Below, in pieces: positions 23,272 to 31,850 of a stretch of 43,750 bases of DNA. The stretch covers positions 1 to 43,750 of the forward strand of contig NZ_JAEDAK010000025.1 of the NCBI RefSeq assembly GCF_016093275.1, written 5' to 3'. The number at the start of each line of letters is the position of its first letter. Position 1 is the stretch's first letter. The translations under genes were made by a program, and so were the position numbers. The stretch comes from Inhella proteolytica (lineage in GTDB: Bacteria; Pseudomonadota; Gammaproteobacteria; Burkholderiales; Burkholderiaceae_C). The notes beneath the pieces were generated by a model. The model saw only the letters and a program-made list of their open reading frames with translations. It ran no database searches and was not told the origin of the DNA.

Positions 23272-23646
23272 ATGATCCGCATCGCCCTGGTCGCCCACGA
23301 CCGCAAGAAGGACGCCATGGTGGCCCTGGCGCGCGAGCACCTGGGCTTTCTGCAGACCTGCCAGCTGATGGGCACCGGCACCACCGGCGGCCGCCTGAAG
23401 AGCGAGCTGGGTCTGGCGGTGGAATGCCTGCTCAGCGGCCCGCTGGGCGGCGACCTGCAGATCGGCGCCCGCCTGGCCACCGGCGGACTGGACGCCTTGA
23501 TCTTCCTCCGCGACCCGATGACGCCGCAGCCGCATGAGCCCGACATCAATGCCCTGGTGCGGGCCTGCGATGTGCACGATGTGCCTTGCGCGACGAATGT
23601 GAGCAGTGCGCGGATGGTGTTGGGGGCGTTGCAGCGATATTCGTAA
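23272..23646 (+). CDS. mgsA: Methylglyoxal synthase
   Basis: A 124-aa cytosolic enzyme converting dihydroxyacetone phosphate to methylglyoxal and phosphate, a bypass of lower glycolysis during phosphate shortage. All signature motifs are present: [16 protein letters not shown] (34-40), [13 protein letters not shown] (54-66, with catalytic D61) and [14 protein letters not shown] (78-91). It is shorter than the E. coli enzyme (152 aa) but covers the full core. It starts 10 bases after the preceding gene and is followed by an abrupt drop in G+C content. Confidence 0.95.
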   Translation: MIRIALVAHDRKKDAMVALAREHLGFLQTCQLMGTGTTGGRLKSELGLAVECLLSGPLGGDLQIGARLATGGLDALIFLRDPMTPQPHEPDINALVRACDVHDVPCATNVSSARMVLGALQRYS

Positions 23647-23675
23647 TCTGGCGTTAATCGAATAATGCGCCATGA

Positions 23676-24212
23676 CTACTTTCCTGCTCTTAGGCGCTTG
23701 AGCATTGAAAACGGAAGCGCCAAATACATGATGGCATAGTCAATTGACGAAACAAGTGCAAGCACTGCGATCGGCCCGATTAGAAACTGACCCACCTCGG
23801 ACTGTGTCGCGGCAGCAAACAGTTTTCCTCCCCAACTGCTGCTTGCTACGTGTCTCAACGGTGCAAACCAAACAAGACAGCAGAGGGTGATGACAATGGG
23901 GATCCACCCGAGATACGCAACTGTCAAGATTTTCGTGGTGCTGTTGCCGGAACCTAGCCGGACGGTGGTAAATCTGTCGGCTGGGCTGGTTTCCATGGCC
24001 AGGAATGCCGCCAATGGGAGTGCTGCAATTATCGAGATTCCATAAAAAACTGATGAGCTTGGCGGAAATCTCATTGGCTCCGCCATCATGAGTTCTAAAG
24101 AAGGAATGAAAATAAAAAATGAACCTATCAGCTTGGCTGTATTGGCATCAATGGCGACGCAAATGAGAGCCAGCATCTGCAGGCCGATCCAGATCCCTAG
24201 ATGTCTGTTCAT
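23676..24212 (-). CDS. Membrane protein of unknown function in A+T-rich island
   Basis: A 178-aa protein with about four hydrophobic segments (roughly residues 8-40, 57-73, 95-117 and 140-165) and no family I can name. Base composition is near 50% G+C against about 70% around it, and codon choice is clearly different (many ATA, AAA, TTT and AAT codons). This indicates acquisition from outside. No transposase, integrase or flanking repeat is visible. A single isolated cargo gene such as an immunity or phage-resistance membrane protein is possible, but nothing in the sequence shows it. Confidence 0.65.
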   Translation of the reverse strand: MNRHLGIWIGLQMLALICVAIDANTAKLIGSFFIFIPSLELMMAEPMRFPPSSSVFYGISIIAALPLAAFLAMETSPADRFTTVRLGSGNSTTKILTVAYLGWIPIVITLCCLVWFAPLRHVASSSWGGKLFAAATQSEVGQFLIGPIAVLALVSSIDYAIMYLALPFSMLKRLRAGK

Positions 24213-24235
24213 TGTGGAAACCGAAAAAAGCTAAT

Positions 24236-24272
24236 AAAAAAATGCTCATGCATACAGGCCTGCACGAGGCCT
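24236..24272 (-). terminator. Possible terminator of the M28 peptidase gene
   Basis: On the minus strand AGGCC/GGCCT arms (24256-24272) are followed by a small ATGC-ATGA-GCAT hairpin and a run of seven T (24236-24242). The stems are short, so this is tentative. Confidence 0.4.
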
Positions 24273-24314
24273 TGGATTGGCAATTTTCTTCATTGGCCCG
24301 CAGCTTCTTGGCAT

Positions 24315-25700
24315 TCAGTTGCCCTTGGGCGGCGCATACGCCGCCAAACCTGCCTGTCCCCGCGTCCCCAGCGCCTGCACCGCAAACACCCAGTCGTCCC
24401 GCGACACGCCCTTGAGCAGCGCCTCGCGCGCCTGCGGCCCCAGGTCCAGCGCCTGCTGCCATTGCGCCGCCTCGCTGCGCCGCCACAGCACGCGGTAGCC
24501 GCTCGCACCGGCCACGGGGGCCCATTGCAGCCGGGTGTCGTTGCTGAGCTCGCGCGCATCCACGCGCACCTCGGCGGGCGGGCCCGGGGCCCAGGCCAGG
24601 CTGAGCAGGCCGGCCAGATTGGCCTGCGTCACGCGGGCCACATAGGCGGGGTCGACGAACTCGGGCAGGTCGCCAAAGCGTTGACCGTTCTCCACCCGGA
24701 TGTTCTGGTGCTGGTGGGCGTAGTTCTCGAAGGGTTCGCTGAAGCGCACGGCGGCCAGGCCGCGTTCCAGAAAGGGCAGGTGGTCGCCGCCGCGCAGGGT
24801 GCGGTCGCGGCGCTGGATCAGGTTGACCTGAAAGCCCGGCACGTAAGCCTCGACGGCGCGCTGCAGATGGCGGCCGAACTGGGCGGTGGGCAGGTCCTCG
24901 GCGCCGCCGGCGGCGGCCAGTTCCTGCTGGGCCTTGAGGCGCGGATGCGTCTCGGCATTGGCGCCGCGCAGCAGCAGGCGCAGCAGCGGGTCCAGGCCGT
25001 CGGCAAACAGACGCAGGCTGTGGGGCGCGTGCTCGCCCAGGGCGCCGCGCGGGCTGCCGACGATGTCATTGGTGATCACGCCCTCGACGCCGGCGCCGGC
25101 ATCGAACTCGCGCGCCAGCTGGGCCGCGCCCAGCAGGCCCTGCTCCTCACCGGCCACGGCGGCGAAGACGATCGTGGCGTCCAGCGGGCGGGTCTTGGCG
25201 GCCTGGGCGGCCAGGCAGGCGGCCTCCATCACCGCCACGGTGCCGGAGGCGTCGTCATTCGCGCCCGGGGCCTCGCCCTCGGCGTCCATCACGTCGCCGT
25301 TGCGGCTGTCGTAATGGCCCAGCATCAGCAGCACGCGCTGGCTGCCGGCGCGGCCGGGCAGGGTGGCCAGCACGTTGACGATCTCGGTGGGGGCGGCAAT
25401 GCGCCGCCCCGGCGGCTCGGTGTGGCGGCGCGTCTCCACCTGCAGCGGCGTGCCGGCGGCGCAGGCGCGCAGCTCGGCCTCGATCCAGCGCCAGGCCGCG
25501 CCGATGCCGCGCGTGGGATGGCTCTGGCTGGAGGTGGTGTGGCGGGTGCCGAAGGCGGCCAGGCGCTCGATGCGGGCCTGCAGGCGCGTGGGCGAGACCT
25601 GCTCCAGCGTCTGGCTCAGCAAGGTATCGGCTGGCGGTGCCGGTGGCGGCGCAGCCTGCGCCGTCGCAGCGAACAGAAAGGAAAGCAGCGTCAGGCGCAT
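24315..25700 (-). CDS. Exported M28 zinc aminopeptidase
   Basis: A 461-aa protein with a signal peptide (MRLTLLSFLFAATAQA) and an M28 metallopeptidase domain. Expected metal and catalytic motifs are visible in order: GHYDS (first zinc ligands), GANDDASGT, AGEEQGLLG (catalytic Glu pair), NDIVGS and a late YAHQHQNIRV with the last His ligand. The C-terminal 95 residues (from about 365) form a fibronectin type III-like beta domain (TRLQWAPVAGASGYRVLWRR). The start has GGAGG five bases upstream. It probably releases N-terminal amino acids from peptides in the periplasm or outside the cell. Confidence 0.92.
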   Translation of the reverse strand: MRLTLLSFLFAATAQAAPPPAPPADTLLSQTLEQVSPTRLQARIERLAAFGTRHTTSSQSHPTRGIGAAWRWIEAELRACAAGTPLQVETRRHTEPPGRRIAAPTEIVNVLATLPGRAGSQRVLLMLGHYDSRNGDVMDAEGEAPGANDDASGTVAVMEAACLAAQAAKTRPLDATIVFAAVAGEEQGLLGAAQLAREFDAGAGVEGVITNDIVGSPRGALGEHAPHSLRLFADGLDPLLRLLLRGANAETHPRLKAQQELAAAGGAEDLPTAQFGRHLQRAVEAYVPGFQVNLIQRRDRTLRGGDHLPFLERGLAAVRFSEPFENYAHQHQNIRVENGQRFGDLPEFVDPAYVARVTQANLAGLLSLAWAPGPPAEVRVDARELSNDTRLQWAPVAGASGYRVLWRRSEAAQWQQALDLGPQAREALLKGVSRDDWVFAVQALGTRGQAGLAAYAPPKGN

Positions 25701-25750
25701 CCGGGCCTCCTAGCATCGGGGCCCGCACCCTAACCCAGGAAGCCATCCCC

Positions 25751-26707
25751 ATGCACGCGGCAGACCTTCGCTCCGGCATCCTTGAACTGGCCCCCGAGCC
25801 CGAACAACGCCAGACCCTGCTGGCCCTCGCCGGTCTGGATGGCCGGCCCCCCGCGCGCCTGCAGCAGTGGCCGCGCGCGCTGGCGCCGCTGGCTGGCCTG
25901 CTGTTCGGCCTGGGCGTGGTGATGTGGGTGGCGGCGAACTGGGCCGATTGGTCGCGCCCGGCGCGCTTTGCGCTGCTGCAGGCCACCTGGCTCATCGCCC
26001 TGCTGGGCGCCTGGCGCCTGCCGCGGGCGCGGGCCGGCCTGGGGTTGGCGGCCCTGCTGCTGCAGGGCGGCCTGCTGGCCTTTTTCGGCCAGACCTACCA
26101 GACCGGCGCCGACCCCTGGCAGCTGTTTGCCCTGTGGGCGGCCTTGAGCCTGCCGCTGGCGCTGGCCCTGCGCAGTGATTGGGTCTGGGTGCCCTGGACC
26201 CTGCTGGTGGCCCTGGGCGTGCAGTTGTGGATGCACACCTACAGTGGCCACCGCTGGGGGCTGGAGGCCAGCACCCTGGGCGTGCAGTTCACGGCCAGCG
26301 TGGCCCTGCTGGCGGTCTGGCTGGCGCTGGGGCCCGAGCTGCGCCGCTGGAGTGGCAGCGGGCCCTGGGCCGAGCGCGCCATGGCGCTGTGGCTGGCCAT
26401 GAGCCTGGGCGGCTGGGGCCTGTTGGCCTTGTTCGCGCGCGAGTGGGGGCTGCTGTACTTCTGGGCCGGTGCGGCGCTGGCGGGCGGCTTTGCGCTGCGC
26501 TGGCGCGGCGGGGACCTGGTGCAGCTCTCCATCCTGGCCCTGGCCTGGGACACCTGGGCGGCCTTCGGGCTCGGGCGCATCCTGTTTGAAGGTGCGAGCG
26601 GCGACCCCTTCGGGCGGCTGCTGCTGCTCGGTCTGCTGGTGACCGGCCTGCTGGCGGGCAGCGTGAACCTGCTGATGCGCCGTGCGCGCCAAGGAGAAGG
26701 CGCATGA
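25751..26707 (+). CDS. DUF2157 membrane protein
   Basis: A 318-aa polytopic inner-membrane protein with about nine hydrophobic helices after a 45-residue cytosolic N-terminus. The N-terminal part and first helices (LFGLGVVMWVAANWADW) match the DUF2157 pattern. Function is not known. The ATG at 25751 directly follows the gap behind the divergent M28 gene. Its stop overlaps the next start as ATGA, so it is coupled to the DUF4401/GDYXXLXY protein. Confidence 0.85.
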   Translation: MHAADLRSGILELAPEPEQRQTLLALAGLDGRPPARLQQWPRALAPLAGLLFGLGVVMWVAANWADWSRPARFALLQATWLIALLGAWRLPRARAGLGLAALLLQGGLLAFFGQTYQTGADPWQLFALWAALSLPLALALRSDWVWVPWTLLVALGVQLWMHTYSGHRWGLEASTLGVQFTASVALLAVWLALGPELRRWSGSGPWAERAMALWLAMSLGGWGLLALFAREWGLLYFWAGAALAGGFALRWRGGDLVQLSILALAWDTWAAFGLGRILFEGASGDPFGRLLLLGLLVTGLLAGSVNLLMRRARQGEGA

Positions 26708-28239
26708 AGGGCCCGGAACTGTTGCGCGCCGCCGAGGCGCAGGGCCTGATCGAGCCCGGCCAGGCCTGGCCCGCCGGCCGCCCCTGGCCGGTGCTCTTGA
26801 TGACGGCGCTGGGCGCCTGGCTGGCGGCCATTCCGCTGCTGGGCGCGGCCGGCGCGCTGTTCGGCGCGGTGTTTGAGCGCTCGGTGGGCCTGTACGGCGT
26901 GGGCGCCGCGGCGCTGGCGCTGGCGGTGTGGCTGCTGAAGGACCGTGGCCAGCCCTTGTTCGTGGAGCAGCTCGGCCTGCCCACGCTGCTGGCCGGCTTG
27001 CTGTGCATCGGCGTGCGCCTGACCAAGGACCTGCCCGACCGTGGCGCCGCCTTCGTCATGGCCCTGCTTTGCCTGGCCCTGGCCTGGGGCTTCGGGCGGG
27101 CCTGGCTGCGCATGCTGCTGGGCGCGGCGGCCGGCGGCCTGTTGCTGGCGGTGCTGCAGTGGGACGGTTTTGGCCGTTCCTCCGTCTGGCCCTCGGCCCT
27201 GCTGCTGCTGGGGGGCGTGGCGGCGCTGTGGTGGCTGCGCTGGCCGCAAGGGCGCGCGGCAGCCTGGTCCGATGCTCTGGGCTGCGGTCTGTTCTGCGCC
27301 CTGGTGGTGGCCTTGGCCCTGGATGCCGGCATGAGCTGGATGCTGGCCGGCCTGGGCCCGGTGGCCTGGAACTGGGCCTGGATGTGGCGGGAGGGCGCTG
27401 CGCTGGCCGTGCTGCCGGTGGCCCTGGGCGCGGCGAGCCTGCTGGCCTGGCGCTGGCCCGCGCTGCGCAGCCCGCGCTGGGCCGCCTGTGCGCTGCTGCT
27501 GGCCCTGGCCAGCCTGCCCCTGCCGGGGTTGGCGGTGCTGGCCCTGGCCGCCGCCCTGGCGGCGCTGCAGCAGCGCGCGCGCCTGGCCGTGGCCGCCGGA
27601 CTGGGCATGCTGTGGGTGCTGGGCAGCTTCTACTACCGCATGGACTGGACACTGCAGGGCAAGGCGATCGGGCTGATCGCCCTGGCCGGCCTGCTGGCGG
27701 CGGTGGCGCGCTGGCCGGGCCGGGCCAGCACGGCGCCAGTAGCGCCCGCAGCCCACAGCCTGCCCATCGGCTTGGCGCTGGCCGCGCTGGCCGGCCTGCT
27801 GCTGGTGAACATCGGCATCGTGCAGAAGGAGCGCCTGATCGCCAGCGGCGAGCCGCTGTTCGTGGAGCTGGCGCCGGTGGACCCGCGCTCGCTGATGCAG
27901 GGCGACTTCATGCGCCTGAACTACAGCCTGCTGGCGCAGGCCGGCGAGCCCGCGCCCCGCCCGGGGGCCGAGCGCCCGCTGCTGGTGCTGCGCCGCGATG
28001 CGCGCGGCGTCGGTCGGTTCGTGCGCGTGTTCGGCGCGGGGCCGGCGCTGGCGGCGGACGAACGCCTGCTCGAACTCAGCCCCAAGGACGGGCGCTGGAC
28101 GGTCGTCAGCGACGCCTGGTTCTTCAAGGAAGGCGAGGGCCAGCGCTGGCAGGGCGCGCGCTATGCCGAGCTGCGCCTGCAGCCCGACGGCCGCGCGCTG
28201 CTGGTGGGCCTGCGCGGGGCGGAGCTGCAGCCTTTATAA
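26704..28239 (+). CDS. DUF4401-GDYXXLXY fusion membrane protein
   Basis: A 511-aa protein with two parts: an N-terminal multi-helix membrane region (about residues 30-350) of the DUF4401 type, and a C-terminal region starting with one more helix (about 360-378) followed by the motif GDFMRLNY (near 400), the hallmark of the GDYXXLXY family. These two families are usually separate neighbouring genes next to DUF2157; here they form one chain, which supports a shared membrane complex. Function unknown. The stop TAA (28237-28239) directly abuts the opposite-strand stop of the dienelactone hydrolase gene. Confidence 0.85.
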   Translation: MKGPELLRAAEAQGLIEPGQAWPAGRPWPVLLMTALGAWLAAIPLLGAAGALFGAVFERSVGLYGVGAAALALAVWLLKDRGQPLFVEQLGLPTLLAGLLCIGVRLTKDLPDRGAAFVMALLCLALAWGFGRAWLRMLLGAAAGGLLLAVLQWDGFGRSSVWPSALLLLGGVAALWWLRWPQGRAAAWSDALGCGLFCALVVALALDAGMSWMLAGLGPVAWNWAWMWREGAALAVLPVALGAASLLAWRWPALRSPRWAACALLLALASLPLPGLAVLALAAALAALQQRARLAVAAGLGMLWVLGSFYYRMDWTLQGKAIGLIALAGLLAAVARWPGRASTAPVAPAAHSLPIGLALAALAGLLLVNIGIVQKERLIASGEPLFVELAPVDPRSLMQGDFMRLNYSLLAQAGEPAPRPGAERPLLVLRRDARGVGRFVRVFGAGPALAADERLLELSPKDGRWTVVSDAWFFKEGEGQRWQGARYAELRLQPDGRALLVGLRGAELQPL

Positions 28240-28893
28240 ATGCCGACCGAGGAAGTCGAGCAGGCGCGTCCAGGCCTGCTCGGCGCAGGCGGCGTCGTAC
28301 ACCGGCCGGGTGGCGTTGAAGAAGCCGTGCGCGGCCTCGTAGTAGTGGATCTCGGGGCTGCGGCCGGCGGCACGCATCTCGGCTTCGAGGCCACGCGCCA
28401 CGGTGGGTGTGCACCAGTCGTCCTGCAGCGCGAAATGGGCCTGGAAGGGGATGCGGATGTCGGCCGGGCGCGCCAGCTCGGCCGGAGGCACGCCATAAAA
28501 GCAGCTGGCAGCGGCAAATTCCGGCGCATGCACGGCGGCGGCCACGGTGAGTGCGCCGCCCATGCAAAAGCCCATCACGGCCACCTTGCGGCCGTTGCGC
28601 GCCAGGTGGGCGCCGGCGCCGCGCAGGTCCTGGTGCGTGGCGTCCACGAAGTCCAGGCTCTGCATCAGGTGGTTGGCCTCGTCGGCCGCGGTCGTCAGGC
28701 GGCCGCGGTAGAGGTCGGGCGCCAGCGCGGAGTAGCCGGCGGCGGCCAGGCGGTCCACCACCGCGCAGATCTGCGGGTTCAGCCCCCACCACTCCTGAAT
28801 GACCACCACACCGGGCGCATCAGCGCGTGCGGCGGCCTCGAAGTAGGCGGGGGTCTTGGCGCCGTCGGGGCGCTTGAATTCGATCATCGGCAT
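28234..28893 (-). CDS. Dienelactone hydrolase family protein
   Basis: A 219-aa alpha/beta hydrolase of the dienelactone hydrolase family. The triad is visible: C110 (GFCMGG), D158 or D159 (LQDDWCTP) and H189 (AAHGFF), with the supporting E34 (QEWWG). Family members hydrolyse 4-carboxymethylenebutenolide in chlorocatechol breakdown, but most genomic copies have other or unknown ester substrates. The start at 28893 has AGGAG seven bases upstream; an ATG two codons later is possible. It follows the solute-binding protein gene by 19 bases, so they probably share a transcript. Confidence 0.9.
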   Translation of the reverse strand: MPMIEFKRPDGAKTPAYFEAAARADAPGVVVIQEWWGLNPQICAVVDRLAAAGYSALAPDLYRGRLTTAADEANHLMQSLDFVDATHQDLRGAGAHLARNGRKVAVMGFCMGGALTVAAAVHAPEFAAASCFYGVPPAELARPADIRIPFQAHFALQDDWCTPTVARGLEAEMRAAGRSPEIHYYEAAHGFFNATRPVYDAACAEQAWTRLLDFLGRHL

Positions 28894-28912
28894 TCGGGGC
28901 TCCTGCGGAGGG

Positions 28913-29683
28913 TCAGGGCGGCAGCATGTGGGGAAGCCACTTTTTGAACAGTTTGGCAAAGCTGCCATCGCGCTTCATTGCGTCCAGCGCCTGCTGCCAG
29001 CGCCGCACCTCTTCATCGGGCGTGGCCAGCGAGAACGCCAGGTAGCCCATGGCGCCGGGGTAGACCATGGCCGTGGTCACGGCGTCGGGCGCATAGCCCT
29101 CGCGCTTGAGCAGATCGGGCAGGGTCAGCAGTTCCGAGGCCATCAGCGGCGCGCGGCCGACCACCAGCATGCGGATGGCCGCGCCGGGGGTGCTGACCTC
29201 GGTCAGGTTCTTGAAGCCGCGCTTTTGCAGCTCCTGCGCCGAGGCCCAGTCGCGGATGACGATGATCTGGCTGGCCTTGGCGGCGTCGTCCAGGCTGCGC
29301 AGATGGCGCTCGGTGCCCTTGGCGGTGAACAGCGCGTTCTGGAACTCCACCACCGGGCCGACCCACTTGAACAGCTTCTCGCGATGGGCCGCGCGCGCCA
29401 TGGTGAACAGGCACACCGGATGCGGGCCCTGGGCCTCCTGGTAGCCGCGCGTCCAGGGCATGAACTCCACCGGGATGTCCAGGCCCAGACGCTTCTGCAG
29501 CAGCAGCACCAACTCGCCGGCCATGCCGCTGGGGCGGCCCTGGTCTTCAAAGTTGACAGGCGGGAAATCCTCGCTGAGCAGGCGCAGCGTGGGTGGCTCC
29601 TGGGCCAACGCGCCGCGCCCCAGACCCATCCCCAGGCCGGCCAGCACCAAGCCGCGGCGCCGCGGGAAGGGTGACGAAAACAT
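28913..29683 (-). CDS. Orphan family-3 solute-binding protein
   Basis: A 256-aa periplasmic binding protein. The N-terminus (FPRRRGLVLAGLGMGLGRGALAQ) contains twin arginines before a weakly hydrophobic stretch, so Tat export is possible. Family-3 features follow: LRLLSEDFPPVNFEDQGRPS, GELVLLLQKRLGLDI, FMPWTRGYQEAQ, and a final MKRDGSFAKLFKKWLP helix. No ABC partners are near. It shares the minus strand with the dienelactone hydrolase gene 19 bases downstream. Ligand unknown. Confidence 0.83.
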   Translation of the reverse strand: MFSSPFPRRRGLVLAGLGMGLGRGALAQEPPTLRLLSEDFPPVNFEDQGRPSGMAGELVLLLQKRLGLDIPVEFMPWTRGYQEAQGPHPVCLFTMARAAHREKLFKWVGPVVEFQNALFTAKGTERHLRSLDDAAKASQIIVIRDWASAQELQKRGFKNLTEVSTPGAAIRMLVVGRAPLMASELLTLPDLLKREGYAPDAVTTAMVYPGAMGYLAFSLATPDEEVRRWQQALDAMKRDGSFAKLFKKWLPHMLPP

Positions 29684-29871
29684 GACGCGATTTTCGCCCC
29701 CGGCCCGGGCCACCAAGGGCGGACAAGTACCCGGGGCCCGCCGCGCCCTCACCTGGATGCGGGGGGCTGGGTGCAGGCTGCCTGGCGCGGGGGCGTGGCG
29801 CCCTAGACTCGTCCGCCGCGCCGGCACTCGCAGGCTCGGCGGCACACCACTTCATCGGGAGGCATGGCGCC

Positions 29872-30612
29872 ATGGCCACTTTGCAGCAAGGGTCCGTCGG
29901 ACCCGCCGTCAGCACGCTTCAGGCGCGGCTGAATGCGCTGAATGTCGTTCAACCCCTGCTGGCGGTGGATGGCATCTTCGGGCCCAAGACCAAGGCGGCG
30001 GTAGTCAGCTTCCAGAGCCGCACGCCGCCGCTGAAGGCGGACGGCATCGTCGGCCCGAAGACCCAGGCCGCCCTGGCGGCGGCGCAGCCCTTCCCGCCGG
30101 CGCCCAGCATCGTGCTGAACTACACCGTGCCCTCGCCCGTGCACATCGCGCAGGACAAGACCATGTCCTGCTGGTTCGCCTCGGCGCAGATGCTGATCCA
30201 GTGGAAGCGTCAGCGCACGCAGATGACGGACGCGCGCCACCCCGATCCGGCCGATTCGCCGAAGTGGTCCAAGCTCTACTCGGACAACACCGGCATCACC
30301 AACGGCAAGATCCGCGAGTTCGGCCGCGACATGGGCTTCGCCTATGTGCCGCCGATGTCGCCCACGCCCGAGGCCATCATGGGCTGGCTGCGGGCGTTCG
30401 GGCCGCTGTGGGTGAATGGCAAGCGGCACATCACCGTCATCGCCGGCATCCGCGGGCCGCGCGAGAACTGCGAGGTGCTGGTGCTCGACCCGGGCCGCCC
30501 CGCCGAAAAAGGCGGCTCCTGGCGCAATCTGCGCACCTGGTACGTGCTGGACAAGCACTCGGGGCGCGACACCGCCACCGACGTCGAGGCGGTGTTCTTG
30601 CGCCTGCCCTGA
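29872..30612 (+). CDS. Peptidoglycan-binding plus papain-like cysteine protease
   Basis: A 246-aa two-domain protein. Residues 3-70 are a PG_binding_1 domain (GSVGPAVSTLQARLNAL, VDGIFGPKTKAAV, VDGIVGPKTQAAL-type turns). Residues 90-246 resemble the AvrRpt2/C70 papain-like family: catalytic Cys in KTMSCWFASAQM (C100), His in NGKRHITVIAGI (H186) and Asp in VLVLDPG (D206). No signal peptide is present, so export would need a non-Sec route or lysis. Such domain pairs occur in secreted effectors and wall-active proteins (family knowledge); the role here is inference. It stands alone between a divergent binding-protein gene and convergent mltA. Confidence 0.8.
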   Translation: MATLQQGSVGPAVSTLQARLNALNVVQPLLAVDGIFGPKTKAAVVSFQSRTPPLKADGIVGPKTQAALAAAQPFPPAPSIVLNYTVPSPVHIAQDKTMSCWFASAQMLIQWKRQRTQMTDARHPDPADSPKWSKLYSDNTGITNGKIREFGRDMGFAYVPPMSPTPEAIMGWLRAFGPLWVNGKRHITVIAGIRGPRENCEVLVLDPGRPAEKGGSWRNLRTWYVLDKHSGRDTATDVEAVFLRLP

Positions 30613-30619
30613 GCGCCGC

Positions 30620-31738
30620 TCAGGGCGTGCTGGCGCGCGGCAGCAGCACCCAGTAGCGCAGCGCCTGCTTCATGCGCCCGGCCTGTGTCTCGGCGGCGGC
30701 GCCCCAGCCCCAGAAGTAGTCGGCGCGCACGGCGCCCTGGATGGCGCTGCCGGTGTCCTGCGCCAGCACCAAGCGGCGCAGCGGGGTCTGGCTGAGCGGC
30801 TCGGTGCTGTCCAGCCACAGCAGGTGGCCGTATGGGATGGCATTGCGGTCCACCGCCACCGAGCGGCCGGGCGTCAGGGGCAGGCCCTGGCCGCCGCGCG
30901 GGCCCTTCTCGGGGTCGGGCAGCGGCTCTTCGCGGAAGAACACCAGGCGCGGGTTGCTCCACAGCATCTCGTTCAGTCGCGCCGGGTTGGCCTGGCCCCA
31001 GGCCTTGATGGCCGGCCAATTCGCTTCGTGGGCCTTCAGCAGACCTTGCTCGATCAGCCAGCGACCCACCGAGCGGTAGGGCTGCTCGTTGTGGCCGGCA
31101 AAGGCCAGGCGCAGCAGGCGCTCGCGGCCGTCGGGCTCGCGCACCAGCACGCGGCCCGAGCCCTGGATTTGCAGCAGCAGCGCGTCCAGCGTGTCTTCCA
31201 CGTAGAGCAGGGGCGGCACGCGGCCGCGCCATTGCTGGTCGAACTGCTGGCGCGGCGCGCGCGCCAGCTGCGCGTCGGCCGGTGGCGCAAACAGCGGCAC
31301 CTTGAACTGCGCATCGGGCTGGCGGCGCGCCCGCAGCTCGGGCTCGAAGTAGCCCGTGGCCAGGCCCTGCGGGTTGCCATCGGCAGCTTCCACGCGGTGC
31401 GGCTGCAGCTGTTCCATCAGCCAGCCATGCGCCTGCAGGCGATCGCCGGGGGCCTCTTCCAGGGCGAGGCGGGCACACAGACGCTCCCACTGGGCGGGTG
31501 GGCGCTGGCAGTTCTGGCGCAGCGCGGGCCACAGGGTTTCGGCGGCGTCCTCACCCCAGCCGGGCAGTTCACTCCAGCTGGTGGGCACCCAGCGCGCCGG
31601 GCCGGGGGCGGGCGGCCTGGGGCTGGGCGGCGTGGACTCGGGGGCCGGTTCGGGTGCCGGCGCGGGCCCTGGGGGCGGTGGCAAGGTGCTGCAGGCGGCC
31701 AGGCTGAGCAGCACCAGCGCATGGTGCAATGCCCGCAT
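30620..31738 (-). CDS. mltA: Membrane-bound lytic murein transglycosylase A
   Basis: A 372-aa lipoprotein that cleaves peptidoglycan to 1,6-anhydro-muropeptides. MRALHHALVLLSLAAC ends in a lipobox with Cys at 16, followed by a Pro-rich linker. The MltA core shows GLATGYFEPELRARR and the QIQGSGRVLV motif, and the C-terminal 3D domain shows VLAQDTGSAIQGAVRADYF WGWG with the catalytic Asp. The ATG at 31738 overlaps head to head with the ATG of the small membrane protein on the other strand (CATG at 31736-31739). An in-frame ATG four codons earlier is possible. Confidence 0.93.
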   Translation of the reverse strand: MRALHHALVLLSLAACSTLPPPPGPAPAPEPAPESTPPSPRPPAPGPARWVPTSWSELPGWGEDAAETLWPALRQNCQRPPAQWERLCARLALEEAPGDRLQAHGWLMEQLQPHRVEAADGNPQGLATGYFEPELRARRQPDAQFKVPLFAPPADAQLARAPRQQFDQQWRGRVPPLLYVEDTLDALLLQIQGSGRVLVREPDGRERLLRLAFAGHNEQPYRSVGRWLIEQGLLKAHEANWPAIKAWGQANPARLNEMLWSNPRLVFFREEPLPDPEKGPRGGQGLPLTPGRSVAVDRNAIPYGHLLWLDSTEPLSQTPLRRLVLAQDTGSAIQGAVRADYFWGWGAAAETQAGRMKQALRYWVLLPRASTP

Positions 31739-31850
31739 GGGACTGATCATTCTGGAGCTGCTGCTGGCGCTGGGCCTGGCGGTGTTCATCGTCTGGTGGA
31801 CGATGTTTTCGGGACGGAACAAGGGCAAGGACGAAGACCGGGATCAGTGA
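31737..31850 (+). CDS. Tiny single-span membrane protein
   Basis: A 37-aa protein: one hydrophobic helix (residues 3-22, LIILELLLALGLAVFIVWW) followed by a charged tail GRNKGKDEDRDQ. The pattern (membrane span plus polar tail) is typical of genuine small membrane proteins. No strong ribosome site is visible. Its start overlaps that of mltA on the other strand and its end overlaps the apaG stop region by seven bases. Function unknown. Confidence 0.55.
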   Translation: MGLIILELLLALGLAVFIVWWTMFSGRNKGKDEDRDQ

